64,000 bases of DNA from Microterricola viridarii (GCF_001542775.1 NZ_CP014145.1:1426001-1490000); one strand, 5' to 3'; counted from the stretch's first letter, positions 21,594 to 30,820 are shown. A program made the numbers and translations. Notes: generated by a model from the letters alone, not told the origin.

Positions 21594-21633
21594 CCAGCCT
21601 GAATCCTGCGATGCCAGCCTGAATCCTGCGATG
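21594..21633. repeat. Tandem 20-bp direct repeat (two copies)
   Basis: CCAGCCTGAATCCTGCGATG occurs twice in exact tandem in the gap between the divergent DUF3145 and PadR genes. The second copy runs into the palindrome at 21631. Confidence 0.9.
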
Positions 21634-21645
21634 CCAGCGTGGCAT
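21631..21645. promoter_or_regulatory. Palindrome upstream of padR-like gene
   Basis: ATGCCA and TGGCAT are perfect 6-bp arms around GCG, about 65 bases before the PadR-type start. PadR regulators usually repress their own promoter through dyad sites, so this is a candidate operator. Confidence 0.45.
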
Positions 21646-21710
21646 CGCCCGCCCGCTGCGGGGCCTGCCTATGCTCGAAGCACGAACGTAGGGGCACGAG
21701 GAGGAGAAGG

Positions 21711-22256
21711 ATGTCGGTACGCGAGAGTTTGCTCGCCGTGCTCACGCTGGGTCCCGCCTATGGGGCGCAGCTGCACTCGGAGCTCCTGTCCCGCCTCGGC
21801 CACCGCCGCGACATCAACGTCGGCCAGATCTACGCCACCCTCGACCGCCTCGGCAAGAGCGCACTCGTGCGGGACGGCGGCACGACGCTCGACGGCCTGC
21901 CGTTGTACGAGCTGACACCGGCCGGCACCCTCGCCGCCCGGGAATGGCTGAGCGTTGTCGGGCCGGCCCAGCTGGACTGGAACGAGATGCTCGACCAACT
22001 GCTCGTGGCATCCTCGCTGCCCGGCGCCCCGCTCGATTCGCTGATCGAACAGCACCGGGAGCTCTGGGCGGCCCCGCTGCTGCGCGAGGGCGGGCAGGAG
22101 TCGGCGCAGAGCGCCCTCGCGGCCGCCTCAGAGGAGGAGCTGCGAGCAGCGGCCCTCCGCTGGCTTGACGCGTGCGAGGCCGCGTCGGCCGACAGCGCCC
22201 TGGCCCGGCCGCTCAGCGACACCCGTCCGCGCCGCGGGCGACGCCCCGCTGCCTAG
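21711..22256 (+). CDS. PadR family transcriptional regulator
   Basis: A 181-residue regulator. Start at ATG 21711, five bases after GGAGGAGAAGG. The winged helix occupies residues 1-80: SLLAVLTLGPAYGAQLHSEL, then NVGQIYATLDRLGKSALV, matching the PadR signature. The C-terminal helical part mediates dimerisation and ends in a basic tail (RPRRGRRPAA). PadR proteins typically repress nearby pumps or enzymes in response to small molecules; no pump is adjacent here, and the target may be itself or a distant gene. The next gene is convergent with its stop one base away. Confidence 0.88.
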   Translation: MSVRESLLAVLTLGPAYGAQLHSELLSRLGHRRDINVGQIYATLDRLGKSALVRDGGTTLDGLPLYELTPAGTLAAREWLSVVGPAQLDWNEMLDQLLVASSLPGAPLDSLIEQHRELWAAPLLREGGQESAQSALAAASEEELRAAALRWLDACEAASADSALARPLSDTRPRRGRRPAA

Positions 22257-23996
22257 TCACTTAGCGTCGGCGTAGCGGTCCACGACGGCGATGCCGAGCG
22301 GGAAGTCCACCGGGAAATCCCCGAACAGCAGCCGGCCCGCGAAGGCGGCGGCCTCGGTCACGGCAGCGGCCACCTCGTCGGCGTGCTCCTCCGGCGTGTG
22401 CACAATGATCTCGTCGTGCAGGAAGAAGACGAGGTGCGGGATCGACTCGAACACGGCACCGGATGCCGCAGCGCGTCGCGCAGGCGGCGTGGAGCTACGC
22501 TGCTGGATGGCGTGCAGGCTGTTGCGGATCTCGCCCATCCAGCAGAGCGCCCACTCGGCTGCGCTGCCCTGCACCACGAAGTTGCGGGTGAAGCGGCCCC
22601 ACTCGCGGGCCCGGCTGCGCGCCCGGGACTCCTCTGCGGCGTTCGCGCCGGGCTGGCTCGCGCGACGCTGGGCCTCCCGCCACTCCTCGCCGGGGGCCGG
22701 GGAGGAGCGCCCGAGCCAGGTCGTCACCAGCTCGCCCCGCTCGCCGGCGCGCGCCGCCTGCTCCACCAGGCGGATCGCCCGCGGGTAGGCGCGGGTGAGC
22801 TTGGGCATCAACCGCCCGCTCTCCCCCGTCGTCGCGCCGTACATGGCGCCGAGCATCGCCACCTTGGCGTGGTCGCGGCTTTCCACCACGCCACTGGCGA
22901 CGATACCGGCGTACATGTCGGTGCCGCGGCCGGCGGCGGCCATCGCGGTGTCGGCCGAGAGGGCGGCCAGGATGCGCGGCTCGAGCTGGGCGGCATCCGC
23001 CACCACCAGCTTCCAGCCCGGGTCGGCGGTGACGGCCGCGCGCACCTGCCGCGGCAGCTGCAGTGCGCCCCCGCCGCTCGTCGCCCAGCGCCCGGTGGCC
23101 GCGCCCCCCGGCACATAGTCGGGGTGCAGCCGCTCGTTCACGATCCACTGGTCCATCCAGGTCCAGCCGTTGGCTGTCAGCAGCCTGGCCCGCTTCTTGT
23201 ACTCAAGTAGCGGTGCGATCACGGGGTGGCTCTGCTCGGCGAGCTCCCAGCGGTTGGTGGAAGTGATCATCAGCCCGGCCCGGTTCAGTGCCTTGAGCAC
23301 GTTCTGCGGGGAGTCCGGGTTGACGCTCTGGTCGCCGAGGATGTCGCGGATGCGGCCGGCCAGCTCTTCCAGCCGCGCCGGACGGGTGCCGTACGGCACC
23401 CGGGGGCCGAGCTCCTCGGTCAGGATCGCGTCGTGCACGTCGGTGCGCCACGGCAGTCCGGCGTGGCGCATCTCGGCGGCGATGAGAGCACCGACGGATT
23501 CGGCGGCGAGCAGCAGCCGCAGCCGGCCGGCATCCGGAACCTCGGAGAGGGCCATCAGCTGCCTGCGATACTCGGCCACGCTGTCTTCGTTGGCGGCACC
23601 GCGCCCACTGGCCATGGTCTCGCCGAGGTCGAAGAGCGTGCTGTGCGCCGGGACGACGTGCGCGCTGAGCGGTTCCGCCGGCAGGCTCCAGTCGGTCGGC
23701 TCGGAGCGCGCGAAGGCGGTGTGCGCAGTGAGGGTCGAGTTGCGCAGGATCGCGTGGCTGAGTCGCAGGTCGTGGCAACGCCGCACCCGCACCCCGGCGC
23801 TCAACAGATCGCCGTACCAGCGGGAGCTGTCGCTCCACACCCAGCGCTCGGCCTCCGGCCGGCCCTCCCGCTCGGCGACGAAAGCCGCGAGCTGGGCGAA
23901 GGGCAGCACCCGCGCCTCACCCAGAAGCTCGCCCAGCGGGCCGACGGTGCTCGCAACGACCTCGGTGGGGCTGTTGCGCGCAAGGACGATGGTCAC
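22257..23996 (-). CDS. Bifunctional 3'-5' exonuclease/DNA polymerase (family A)
   Basis: A 579-residue PolA-like protein found in actinobacteria besides Pol I. The GTG start at 23996 follows GGGAG; earlier in-frame codons lack support. The N-terminal 200 residues take the place of a degenerate 3'-5' exonuclease domain. The C-terminal family A polymerase has TGRWATSGG, motif A VVADAAQLEPRILA, and motif C in FFLHDEIIVH. There is no 5'-nuclease domain. A repair or translesion role is inferred. It runs toward the padR-like gene. Confidence 0.88.
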   Translation of the reverse strand: MTIVLARNSPTEVVASTVGPLGELLGEARVLPFAQLAAFVAEREGRPEAERWVWSDSSRWYGDLLSAGVRVRRCHDLRLSHAILRNSTLTAHTAFARSEPTDWSLPAEPLSAHVVPAHSTLFDLGETMASGRGAANEDSVAEYRRQLMALSEVPDAGRLRLLLAAESVGALIAAEMRHAGLPWRTDVHDAILTEELGPRVPYGTRPARLEELAGRIRDILGDQSVNPDSPQNVLKALNRAGLMITSTNRWELAEQSHPVIAPLLEYKKRARLLTANGWTWMDQWIVNERLHPDYVPGGAATGRWATSGGGALQLPRQVRAAVTADPGWKLVVADAAQLEPRILAALSADTAMAAAGRGTDMYAGIVASGVVESRDHAKVAMLGAMYGATTGESGRLMPKLTRAYPRAIRLVEQAARAGERGELVTTWLGRSSPAPGEEWREAQRRASQPGANAAEESRARSRAREWGRFTRNFVVQGSAAEWALCWMGEIRNSLHAIQQRSSTPPARRAAASGAVFESIPHLVFFLHDEIIVHTPEEHADEVAAAVTEAAAFAGRLLFGDFPVDFPLGIAVVDRYADAK

Positions 23997-24118
23997 GCTC
24001 CCATTCTCCACTACCGAACGCACGTTCGAATACCGGGCGCGCCCGACCCGTGCGTTCTGCAGCGGCAACGCCTACGATCGTTCACGTCGAAAGGTGAACC
24101 CTGCTCCCCCACGATGAC

Positions 24119-24904
24119 GTGCACACGCTTGCCGAACTCGTCCGCGCGCTGCGCGCGGGTGGTTCCGTCTTCGCCGAGGATGAGGCTGCGCTGCTGTCGG
24201 AGGCGGCGGCGGGCGACGCCGGCCGGTTGGCGACACTGCTCAAGCAACGGCTCTCCGGGCAGCCGCTGGAATCGCTGCTCGGCTGGGCCGAGTTCGCCGG
24301 CCTCCGCATCCTCATTGACCCCGGTGTCTTCGTTCCCCGACGGCGCACCGAGTTTCTGGCGGAGCTCGCGATCGCCGCATGCCGGCCTGGCTCCACCGTG
24401 CTGGATCTCTGCTGCGGATCCGGAGCCATCAGCGCCGCCATACTGCACGCGCGCCCCCAGGTGCGCCTTTACGCCAGTGACCTGATGCCGGCGAGCCTGC
24501 GCTGCGCTGCGCGCAACATCGGCGGCCGGGCGAAGCTGTTTCAAGGAGACCTGTTCGCGGCACTCCCGCAGGCACTGCGCGGCCACATCGACGTTCTCGC
24601 CGTGAACGCGCCCTACGTGCCGAGCGATGCCATCGCGCTCATGCCGCCCGAGGCGCGGCTGCACGAGCCGCACAGCGCTCTCGACGGCGGGCCGGACGGC
24701 CTCAACTTCCACCGCCGGGTTGCGCGGGATGCCGCGGGTTGGCTGCGTCCGCGGGCGAGAATAGTCATCGAGACGAGCGCGGAACAGGCGCCCACCTCTG
24801 CAGCGATCTTCGAGACCGCGGGTTTTCGCACGCGCGTTGCGAGCGACGACAGTCGCGGAGCGACCGTCATCCTCGCTTCCCGCGAAGACCAAGCCACGTC
24901 ATGA
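24119..24904 (+). CDS. PrmC-like putative protein N5-glutamine methyltransferase
   Basis: A 261-residue class I methyltransferase. The N-terminal helical domain (residues 1-65) ends in RLSGQPLESLLGWAEF, as in release-factor methylase PrmC. The AdoMet site is DLCCGSGAIS. The catalytic NPPY motif is changed to NAPYVPS, as in the actinobacterial subfamily annotated putative protein N(5)-glutamine methyltransferase. The usual PrmC target is Gln of the GGQ motif in RF1 and RF2; the changed motif makes the target less certain. GTG start. It is divergent from the polymerase gene and convergent with the amidotransferase gene. Confidence 0.85.
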   Translation: MHTLAELVRALRAGGSVFAEDEAALLSEAAAGDAGRLATLLKQRLSGQPLESLLGWAEFAGLRILIDPGVFVPRRRTEFLAELAIAACRPGSTVLDLCCGSGAISAAILHARPQVRLYASDLMPASLRCAARNIGGRAKLFQGDLFAALPQALRGHIDVLAVNAPYVPSDAIALMPPEARLHEPHSALDGGPDGLNFHRRVARDAAGWLRPRARIVIETSAEQAPTSAAIFETAGFRTRVASDDSRGATVILASREDQATS

Positions 24905-24951
24905 GCTCGGGCTCATGCACGCACTGGCCACGGCCCCGATTCCGCCGGGCC

Positions 24952-25794
24952 TCAGGCGCTCTCTGTGAGGAACGGCTGATGGCGATACCCGGCGGCATCC
25001 ACGATGACCACGGTCGATTCGGGTACCTCGGCAAAAACTCCGGGAAGGTCATTGAGCGGTTCGGAGACGATGAGATGGGCGTGTGCCCCGAACAGCGTCA
25101 GCCGTTCGGCGTCGGGGTACATCTGGCGCAGAATGTCGACGTCGACCGAGTGGAAGAGCGTTCGAGTGCGCCGCTGCGAGGAGTAGCGAAACGCCCACAC
25201 CGTCACGCCGTCGGAGACGGCCACCGTGCCCTGCATCGGGAACGCGATGCCGTGCTCGCGCCCGACAGACTCCACCAGACGGATCGCTGACCCCATCGCT
25301 CCGATGGGGTCCTCGGTGAGGCCGAAGGTGAGCGCGAGGTGGAACAACACCTCGGAGTCTGTGGTGCCCTGAATGGTCGGGTACAGCGACGGGTCAACGG
25401 CGAAGGTCAGGTCGCGTTTGACTCTGGCGAATTCTGCGAGGAAGCCGTTGTGCATGAACAGCCAGTTCCCATGCCGGAACGGGTGACAATTGGTCTGCTG
25501 GATGGGCGGCCCGGCCGCAGCCCGAACATGGCTGAAGAACAAGGGGCTTCGAACACTCCGCGTCAACTCGCGCAGATTCTGGTCGTTCCATGCCGGTTCA
25601 ATGCTGCGAAAGAACGTCGGTTCGGCACCCGCGTCAGCATTCTCTGGATACCAACCGAAACCGAATCCGTCGCCGTTCACGGTCTCGGCGCCGAGCGGTG
25701 AGTCCAGAGACTGTGCCACCAGCGAATGTTGGGCATCCAGTATCACGGTGGACGCCTGCAGCGCTTCACCGGTGTATGCCAGCCATCGACACAT
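24952..25794 (-). CDS. Class II glutamine amidotransferase-like protein
   Basis: A 280-residue N-terminal nucleophile hydrolase. Cys2, exposed after Met removal, is the predicted nucleophile (MCRWLAYTG). The glutaminase pocket shows GDGFGFGWY, FSHVRAA, TNCHPF and MHNGFLAEF. It belongs to the YafJ/EgtC-like group. EgtC cleaves a gamma-glutamyl bond in ergothioneine synthesis, but no other egt genes are nearby, so a stand-alone role is more likely. Cytoplasmic; apparently monocistronic. Confidence 0.88.
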   Translation of the reverse strand: MCRWLAYTGEALQASTVILDAQHSLVAQSLDSPLGAETVNGDGFGFGWYPENADAGAEPTFFRSIEPAWNDQNLRELTRSVRSPLFFSHVRAAAGPPIQQTNCHPFRHGNWLFMHNGFLAEFARVKRDLTFAVDPSLYPTIQGTTDSEVLFHLALTFGLTEDPIGAMGSAIRLVESVGREHGIAFPMQGTVAVSDGVTVWAFRYSSQRRTRTLFHSVDVDILRQMYPDAERLTLFGAHAHLIVSEPLNDLPGVFAEVPESTVVIVDAAGYRHQPFLTESA

Positions 25795-25904
25795 GCGTGC
25801 ACCTGCCTTTCACCACGGAGACGGAACAGCGACCGTACCCCCGCGTCCCCGCGTACGACGTCATCCGGATGGGGTGAAGCTCGCCCTTCACCCCGCATCC
25901 GGTG

Positions 25905-27152
25905 CTAACGACGGCCGCCGGAGTGGCCGTTTTGGCCGTGCCCGCTCCAGTTGCCGTTGCCGCCGTGATCACCATGGCCGCCGTCATCGTGCGAGTCATC
26001 GCCCTGACCGCTGCCGCGCAACGGAACCTGGGTGACCTTGCCGACGGCTTCGGGGCCGCTCTCTCCGAGCACGAACGCGTCTGTCGTGAGATACAGCTTG
26101 CCCTTGGCCAGGGCAATCGCAGCCGGCGTCGAGATGGCCAGCAGCACGCTTGCCTTGTCTGCGCCGCGCGGGACCACCGAGACCTGGCCGGTGCCGTTCG
26201 GACCGCCGAACAGCTCCGTCACGTACACCGCGCCCGTCTTCGGTGACACCGCGACGCCGGTGCTCCCGACGAATCCGGTGGCGACCGTGCGAATCTCGCC
26301 GTCATCGGGATCGATCTTCAGCACCGATCCGCGGGCGCCGAGGCTCGCGTCCTCCGGCCCACCGGGCAGGCTGGACACATACAACCACCCATCCGGTCCC
26401 AGCGCGATTCCCGTCGGCACCGGCTCAAAGGCGTACTGATAGCCGGCCGCGCAGGCGGGGAAGCCGAACTGTGCCACGATCTCCGCGCTGGCAGTGACCG
26501 GTGCCGCCGGCGGCAGCACCGCCGTCGTCGAGATTGTGCCGTCGTAGTCGATGCGCAGGATCGCGTTGGCACCGGCATCCGCAACGTAGATCGCGTCGTC
26601 GAGCGCGATGGACGCGTAGGCGTGCGTGTCGATGGCTCCCGTGTAGGTCGCGGGGAGGAACGGTGGCGCCGTGGGATCGAACTGATCGGCACAGGATTGC
26701 GGCAGGTCGATGAAGCCATACGTGTTGATCTGGTCGGGGTTGACCTCGCTCTCATAGGCCGCGATGTCGGCCAACGGGGTCGGCGTGCCGCGTTTGCCCA
26801 ACGCCATCATGTTGGACCGAGAGTGGTCTTGCGCTGCCTGCGCGAAGTACACCGTGTTCTTACGCACTGAGACCGCACCGATCTCGTCCCCTGGCGCGCT
26901 CGCCACAACGCTCGTCTCCCCCTTCTTCGTCACCTTGTTCAAGGTGCCCGTGAAGTTTTGACTGACGTAGACGCTGCCGTCCCGGTCCACCGCCATGCTG
27001 AGCGGTGTGAGCAGCCCGTCTGCAAGGGTGACTGGCGTTCCTGCTTGCGGCGGTGGTTCGTTGTGGCGCCCGCCGGCCGAGGCCGGGCCGGCGACAGCCA
27101 GCGACGCGAGCGCAAGGACGCCGGATGCAGCGATGATGAGTTTGATCTTCAT
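25905..27152 (-). CDS. Secreted ScyD/ScyE family beta-propeller protein with His-rich tail
   Basis: A 415-residue exported protein. Start at ATG 27152 after CGGAG. The signal peptide ends near residue 26 (PASA). The mature part has NHL/SMP-like propeller blades (LSMAVDRDGSVYVSQNF, DAIYVADAGANAILRID, GIALGPDGWLYVSSLPGG, GVAVSPKTGAVYVTELFGG), matching the ScyD/ScyE family, whose cyanobacterial members lie in the scytonemin gene cluster. Actinobacterial members are of unknown function. The last 36 residues are a low-complexity Gly/Asp/His tail with five His, perhaps metal-binding. A strong hairpin lies upstream of the start. Confidence 0.85.
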   Translation of the reverse strand: MKIKLIIAASGVLALASLAVAGPASAGGRHNEPPPQAGTPVTLADGLLTPLSMAVDRDGSVYVSQNFTGTLNKVTKKGETSVVASAPGDEIGAVSVRKNTVYFAQAAQDHSRSNMMALGKRGTPTPLADIAAYESEVNPDQINTYGFIDLPQSCADQFDPTAPPFLPATYTGAIDTHAYASIALDDAIYVADAGANAILRIDYDGTISTTAVLPPAAPVTASAEIVAQFGFPACAAGYQYAFEPVPTGIALGPDGWLYVSSLPGGPEDASLGARGSVLKIDPDDGEIRTVATGFVGSTGVAVSPKTGAVYVTELFGGPNGTGQVSVVPRGADKASVLLAISTPAAIALAKGKLYLTTDAFVLGESGPEAVGKVTQVPLRGSGQGDDSHDDGGHGDHGGNGNWSGHGQNGHSGGRR

Positions 27153-27547
27153 TGGGTTCTCCGTGATCTCGAAAACGAGGTCGAAAGAGCAACCCGGAGC
27201 ACCCGGGCGCTCGTGCATACGCGACGCTGCGTTTTCGGTTGTACCCCCGGGGAAGCGACAGTCCGTCGCTCCGGGGGAACGCTACCTGCGGGGTCGGGGC
27301 CGAACTAGGGGGCTACCCCTGAACCCGCGCGCGTCATTCCTTCAGTGCGGGTCATTCCTTCAGGGGGATGCAGCACCGCGCTGTACCGCCAGATCTACCG
27401 GCTGGCACCCGCACGGTGGGGCCTGTGGTTCAGCTGATCTGGCACACGGGCGCGGCTTCAGCGTCGCCGCCCAGATAGCCTGAATGGTGCGGGCGCCCAC
27501 TCACCCGGTTTCGAGGACATCGTGCCGCCCGGAGAGGCAGAGACATC
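27153..27547. promoter_or_regulatory. Divergent intergenic region with hairpin and direct repeats
   Basis: Non-coding gap between the leftward scyD-like gene and the rightward dehydrogenase gene. At 27244-27277, CCCCCGG/CCGGGGG (7 bp) and AGCGAC/GTCGCT (6 bp) stack with a GGA bulge around the loop AGTCC; no T-run follows. At 27333-27345 and 27351-27363 the 13-mer GTCATTCCTTCAG repeats exactly, 18 bases apart. Both could serve regulation of either gene. No small gene is supported. Confidence 0.6.
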
Positions 27548-28588
27548 ATGAAGGCACTTCAGTACCGCACCGCTGGTTCGGCCCCCGAGGTCGTTGAGAT
27601 TCCCGTTCCCCAGGTCGGCCCCGGGCAGATCCTCATCAAGGTCACCGCGGCAGGCGTCTGCCACTCCGACGAGTTCGTCATGAACATGCCGGCCGAGCAG
27701 GTCGCCCCGATGCTTCCACTCACGCTGGGCCACGAGGGCGCTGGCATCGTGCACGAGCTCGGCGAGGGCGTCACCGAGTTCCAGCTTGGCGACGCTGTGG
27801 CCGTGTACGGGCCGTGGGGCTGCGGCCGCTGCCAGAACTGCGCGGCCGGCAAGGAGAACTACTGCAGCAACGCGGCGGCCGATGGCATCCGCCCTCCCGG
27901 TCTCGGCGCTCCGGGCGCGATGGCCGAGTACATGTTGGTCGACAACGCCCGCCACCTGGTGCCGCTCGAAGGCCTCGACCCTGTCGCCAACGTGTCGCTG
28001 ACGGATGCCGGGCTCACCCCGTACCACGCCATCAAGAACTCGCTGCCGAAGCTCGGCGCAGGCACCACCGCTGTGGTCATCGGCACCGGAGGTCTCGGCC
28101 ACGTCGGCATCCAGATCCTGCGGGCACTCTCTGGCGCGACCGTCATCGCCCTCGACGTCACCGAGGGCAAGCTCGAACTCGCCCGCGAGGTCGGCGCACA
28201 CCACGCCATCCTGAGCGACTCGGGCGCCGTCGCCGCCATCAAGGAGCTCACCGGTGGACGCGGCGCGAACGCCGTCTTCGACTTCGTCGGCATCCAGCCC
28301 ACCGTGAACATCGCTGCCGCGGCCGTGGCCGCCGAGGGCGATGTCACCATCGTCGGCATCGGCGGCGGCATGCTGCCCGTCGGTTTCGGCTCCATCGCCT
28401 ACGACGCCGCCGTGCGCACGCCATACTGGGGCAGCCGCAGCGAGCTGATCGAGGTGCTGGAGATGGCCCGGCGCGGCCAGATCACGGTCGAGGTGGAGAC
28501 GTTCGCGTTGAAGGAGGCGCCGACCGTGTACGAGCGCCTGCACGCCGGAGACATCCGCGGTCGCGCGGTGCTGCTGCCGAACGGCTAG
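27548..28588 (+). CDS. Zinc-dependent alcohol dehydrogenase, NAD(P)-linked
   Basis: A 346-residue medium-chain dehydrogenase oxidising alcohols or reducing aldehydes. Catalytic zinc ligands are Cys38 (GVCHSDE) and His62-Glu63 (GHEGAG). Four Cys at residues 92, 95, 98 and 106 hold the structural zinc. The nucleotide fold has GTGGLGHVG at 179-187, followed by an acidic Asp in ALDVTE, which points to NAD. It resembles AdhP-like and aryl-alcohol dehydrogenases. ATG start is preceded by GGAGAGG. The substrate is not readable from sequence. Confidence 0.92.
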   Translation: MKALQYRTAGSAPEVVEIPVPQVGPGQILIKVTAAGVCHSDEFVMNMPAEQVAPMLPLTLGHEGAGIVHELGEGVTEFQLGDAVAVYGPWGCGRCQNCAAGKENYCSNAAADGIRPPGLGAPGAMAEYMLVDNARHLVPLEGLDPVANVSLTDAGLTPYHAIKNSLPKLGAGTTAVVIGTGGLGHVGIQILRALSGATVIALDVTEGKLELAREVGAHHAILSDSGAVAAIKELTGGRGANAVFDFVGIQPTVNIAAAAVAAEGDVTIVGIGGGMLPVGFGSIAYDAAVRTPYWGSRSELIEVLEMARRGQITVEVETFALKEAPTVYERLHAGDIRGRAVLLPNG

Positions 28589-28607
28589 CTGGTCGCTGAC
28601 GGAGGGG

Positions 28608-29426
28608 TCAGCCCGCTCCGAACAAGGCAGTGACGACCATCCCGGCCCAGTAGCCGGCCGCGCAGAGCGCGAGAATCACCGCAAGGGCGATTCCCGCCTT
28701 CTGCGCGGCCGTCGTGCGCGTGCGGAGGCGTCGGCCGTGCGTGCCGACCACGTGCCCGTGCTCGCTCCGGGTCTCGGTGGCGGTGAGCTGGGCGCGGAGG
28801 AACGGGTCCTCCAGTGCTGCGTCGGAGCCGCGCTCATCTCGATAGCGGCGAGTCTGTCTGTCGAACTTCTCGTGCAGGTGCGCAACCAGGCCAACCAGGG
28901 CGGCCAGTTGCCCTGGTTTCGAGAAGGCGTGCGCTGGCGCATAGATCAGCAGCCGGTTGTCGACGATCTCCAGGTCACAGCCCGCCGCGGCATCCATGAT
29001 CCGGCCGAGCAGATCCGGGGAGAACACGTAGAGCGCGTCCACTTCGTACGCCGACGGGCAGTACAGGGTGAACACGGAGTGGAAGTCACCCTCAACGCCC
29101 AGGCGCTGGGATTCCTGCAGAGCGATGCCCAGCCGTTTCAGCACGTTGCCAGTCGTGCTGAGGAGCACCATGTTCGGCAGCGGGCGTGGCAGGGGAAGCA
29201 TGATCAGCTTCAGGCGCCGCAGCGGCCGCCCCCGGGCCGAGACCCGTGCGTAGAGGAAAGGGGCATCCGTCGACAGCGCGTCGACAACATCCCTCATCAC
29301 CACGTTCTTCGGGTTTCTGAAGAGCAACCCGGAGATCGGGGGGTTCAGCAGGCTGGCCCGGAAGCTGTATCCGCGTTCCGCGCAGAACTCCCGGGCGTGA
29401 GCAGTGCTGGCGCGTGCGCCGCGCAC
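28608..29426 (-). CDS. Hypothetical protein with C-terminal membrane anchor
   Basis: A 272-residue protein I do not assign to a family. Residues 1-225 are soluble and rich in hydrophobic strands (LKLIMLPLPRPLPNMVLLST, DFHSVFTLYCP, DNRLLIYAPAHAFSKP), then an Arg-rich stretch and one membrane helix near residues 248-270. There is no signal peptide, so most of the protein should face the cytoplasm. The GTG start overlaps the stop of the upstream gene by one base (TAGTG), a sign of translational coupling, so the two genes probably work together. Confidence 0.7.
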   Translation of the reverse strand: MRGARASTAHAREFCAERGYSFRASLLNPPISGLLFRNPKNVVMRDVVDALSTDAPFLYARVSARGRPLRRLKLIMLPLPRPLPNMVLLSTTGNVLKRLGIALQESQRLGVEGDFHSVFTLYCPSAYEVDALYVFSPDLLGRIMDAAAGCDLEIVDNRLLIYAPAHAFSKPGQLAALVGLVAHLHEKFDRQTRRYRDERGSDAALEDPFLRAQLTATETRSEHGHVVGTHGRRLRTRTTAAQKAGIALAVILALCAAGYWAGMVVTALFGAG

Positions 29427-29794
29427 TAAGCCTTTCCGCCGTGCTTGCGGACGACCTCGCTCAGCCGGTCGTTGTCTTCGTACTGGACTTCCTTGGCCTG
29501 CTGGTCGCCGAGGCCGCCGTGGATCGAGCGCTCATACGACAGCATCAGCTTGTACTTGTTGCCACCCACGATGAGCTGAAGGGTGGGCACCAGCGAGTAG
29601 AGCATGCCCTTCTTCACCTCGACGGCGCTGAGCGGCGCGCTTTCGATCAGATCCCCGTTCTCGCGGAGCAGACCGAGGTGGCCATCCGAGACGACCAGGC
29701 GTCCGCGCTTGGACAGAACCTTCATCCCCAGCGAGATCGTTGCCCACGGACCGGTGTCGAATTCGGGGGCGATGACGGGTGAGGAATCTGACAT
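29426..29794 (-). CDS. Small conserved hypothetical protein
   Basis: A 122-residue soluble protein. ATG at 29794 is preferred because GAAGAAAG lies upstream. The middle has alternating beta strands (RGRLVVSDGHLGLL, LQLIVGGNKYKLML) that could make a PH-like or GRAM-like barrel, followed by a charged helix (DNDRLSEVVRKHGGKA). It is coupled to the downstream membrane-anchored protein through a TAGTG overlap. No family assigned. Confidence 0.65.
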   Translation of the reverse strand: MSDSSPVIAPEFDTGPWATISLGMKVLSKRGRLVVSDGHLGLLRENGDLIESAPLSAVEVKKGMLYSLVPTLQLIVGGNKYKLMLSYERSIHGGLGDQQAKEVQYEDNDRLSEVVRKHGGKA

Positions 29795-29974
29795 TGGTCT
29801 ACTTTCTTCGTTGAAATGCCGGTCGGGCGACACCGAACCCTACCGGACTTCAGAAAGCGACTGCGAATCACGGGCCGTGACGGCTCACAATTGTCGTGGC
29901 GGAGGAGCGAGACGATCGCATTCACGAGGACGGAGGACACGGCGCTCGCCGCCAACCACACCGTGCAGCCCGCA

Positions 29975-30820
29975 TCATGGGGATCCGCTCGTGCCGACCA
30001 TGACGACCGCGATGGCCGACGTGATGAGTCCGAGGGCTTGGAGGCGGGACCAGGTCTCGTGCAGGAGCACACGCGCGAGCAGAACGGTGACCGCCGGATA
30101 CATCGAGGTGAGCACAGCCACGACAGCGAGTTGCCCGAACCCCGTCGCCAGCAGGTAGGCCAACCCGGCGGCGGCACCGGTGAGCCCGACGATGACGGAG
30201 AGCAGCAAGGCGGAACCCCGCGGCCGGCTGCCTGCACGCAGACCGCGGATGACCACTGGCGCGATCAGTGCGCAGGCGACGGCCTGCCCGCAGACGAGAG
30301 GCCACGCCCCCGAACCGGTACCCGCCCGTTCCAGCGCGATGAAGAGCAGGGAGAAAGACACTCCCGCGATCACCCCGAACAGCGCACCGCTCTTCCGACC
30401 GTCTTCTCGCGTTCCGCTGTTCCACGACACCAGGCCGATGGCGGGTATCGCAACGATGATCCCCACCAGGGCGAGCGGGGAGAGCTGATTGCCGAGCAGG
30501 AGCCCCGTGATCGCGGGAATGACCACGGTCAGCACGCCCGAGAGCGTGGCGACGACGCTGATCCGACCGACGGCGAAGCCGTGGTAGAGCGCCAAGGTTC
30601 CGACGGCGCTTCCCACCCCGCTGAGCGCACCCCAGAGCAGCGGCTCCAGGACTGGCCCGCTCCCGTGGAAGAAGGCAAGGGCCAGCAGATTGGCCAGGAG
30701 CTCAATGAAGAGCGTCACAGCGGTCACCCCCACCGCCGACGCGCGACGACTGGCGACGCCCGCAACGAAGTCCGACACCCCGTATGCGACCGCGGCGACA
30801 AGAGCCAGCAGAGCGCCCAC
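29975..30820 (-). CDS. EamA/DMT family transporter
   Basis: A 281-residue membrane protein with ten predicted helices in two repeated EamA halves (SDFVAGVASRRASAVGVTAV; AVVAVLTSMYPAVTVLLARV near the end of the second half). The family exports amino acids, metabolites or drugs. It is divergent from an Lrp/AsnC regulator, and such pairs often mean the regulator controls an amino-acid exporter; the 170-bp gap holds a candidate operator. The bkd operon on the other side of the regulator makes branched-chain compounds plausible substrates (inference). Confidence 0.88.
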   Translation of the reverse strand: MGALLALVAAVAYGVSDFVAGVASRRASAVGVTAVTLFIELLANLLALAFFHGSGPVLEPLLWGALSGVGSAVGTLALYHGFAVGRISVVATLSGVLTVVIPAITGLLLGNQLSPLALVGIIVAIPAIGLVSWNSGTREDGRKSGALFGVIAGVSFSLLFIALERAGTGSGAWPLVCGQAVACALIAPVVIRGLRAGSRPRGSALLLSVIVGLTGAAAGLAYLLATGFGQLAVVAVLTSMYPAVTVLLARVLLHETWSRLQALGLITSAIAVVMVGTSGSP

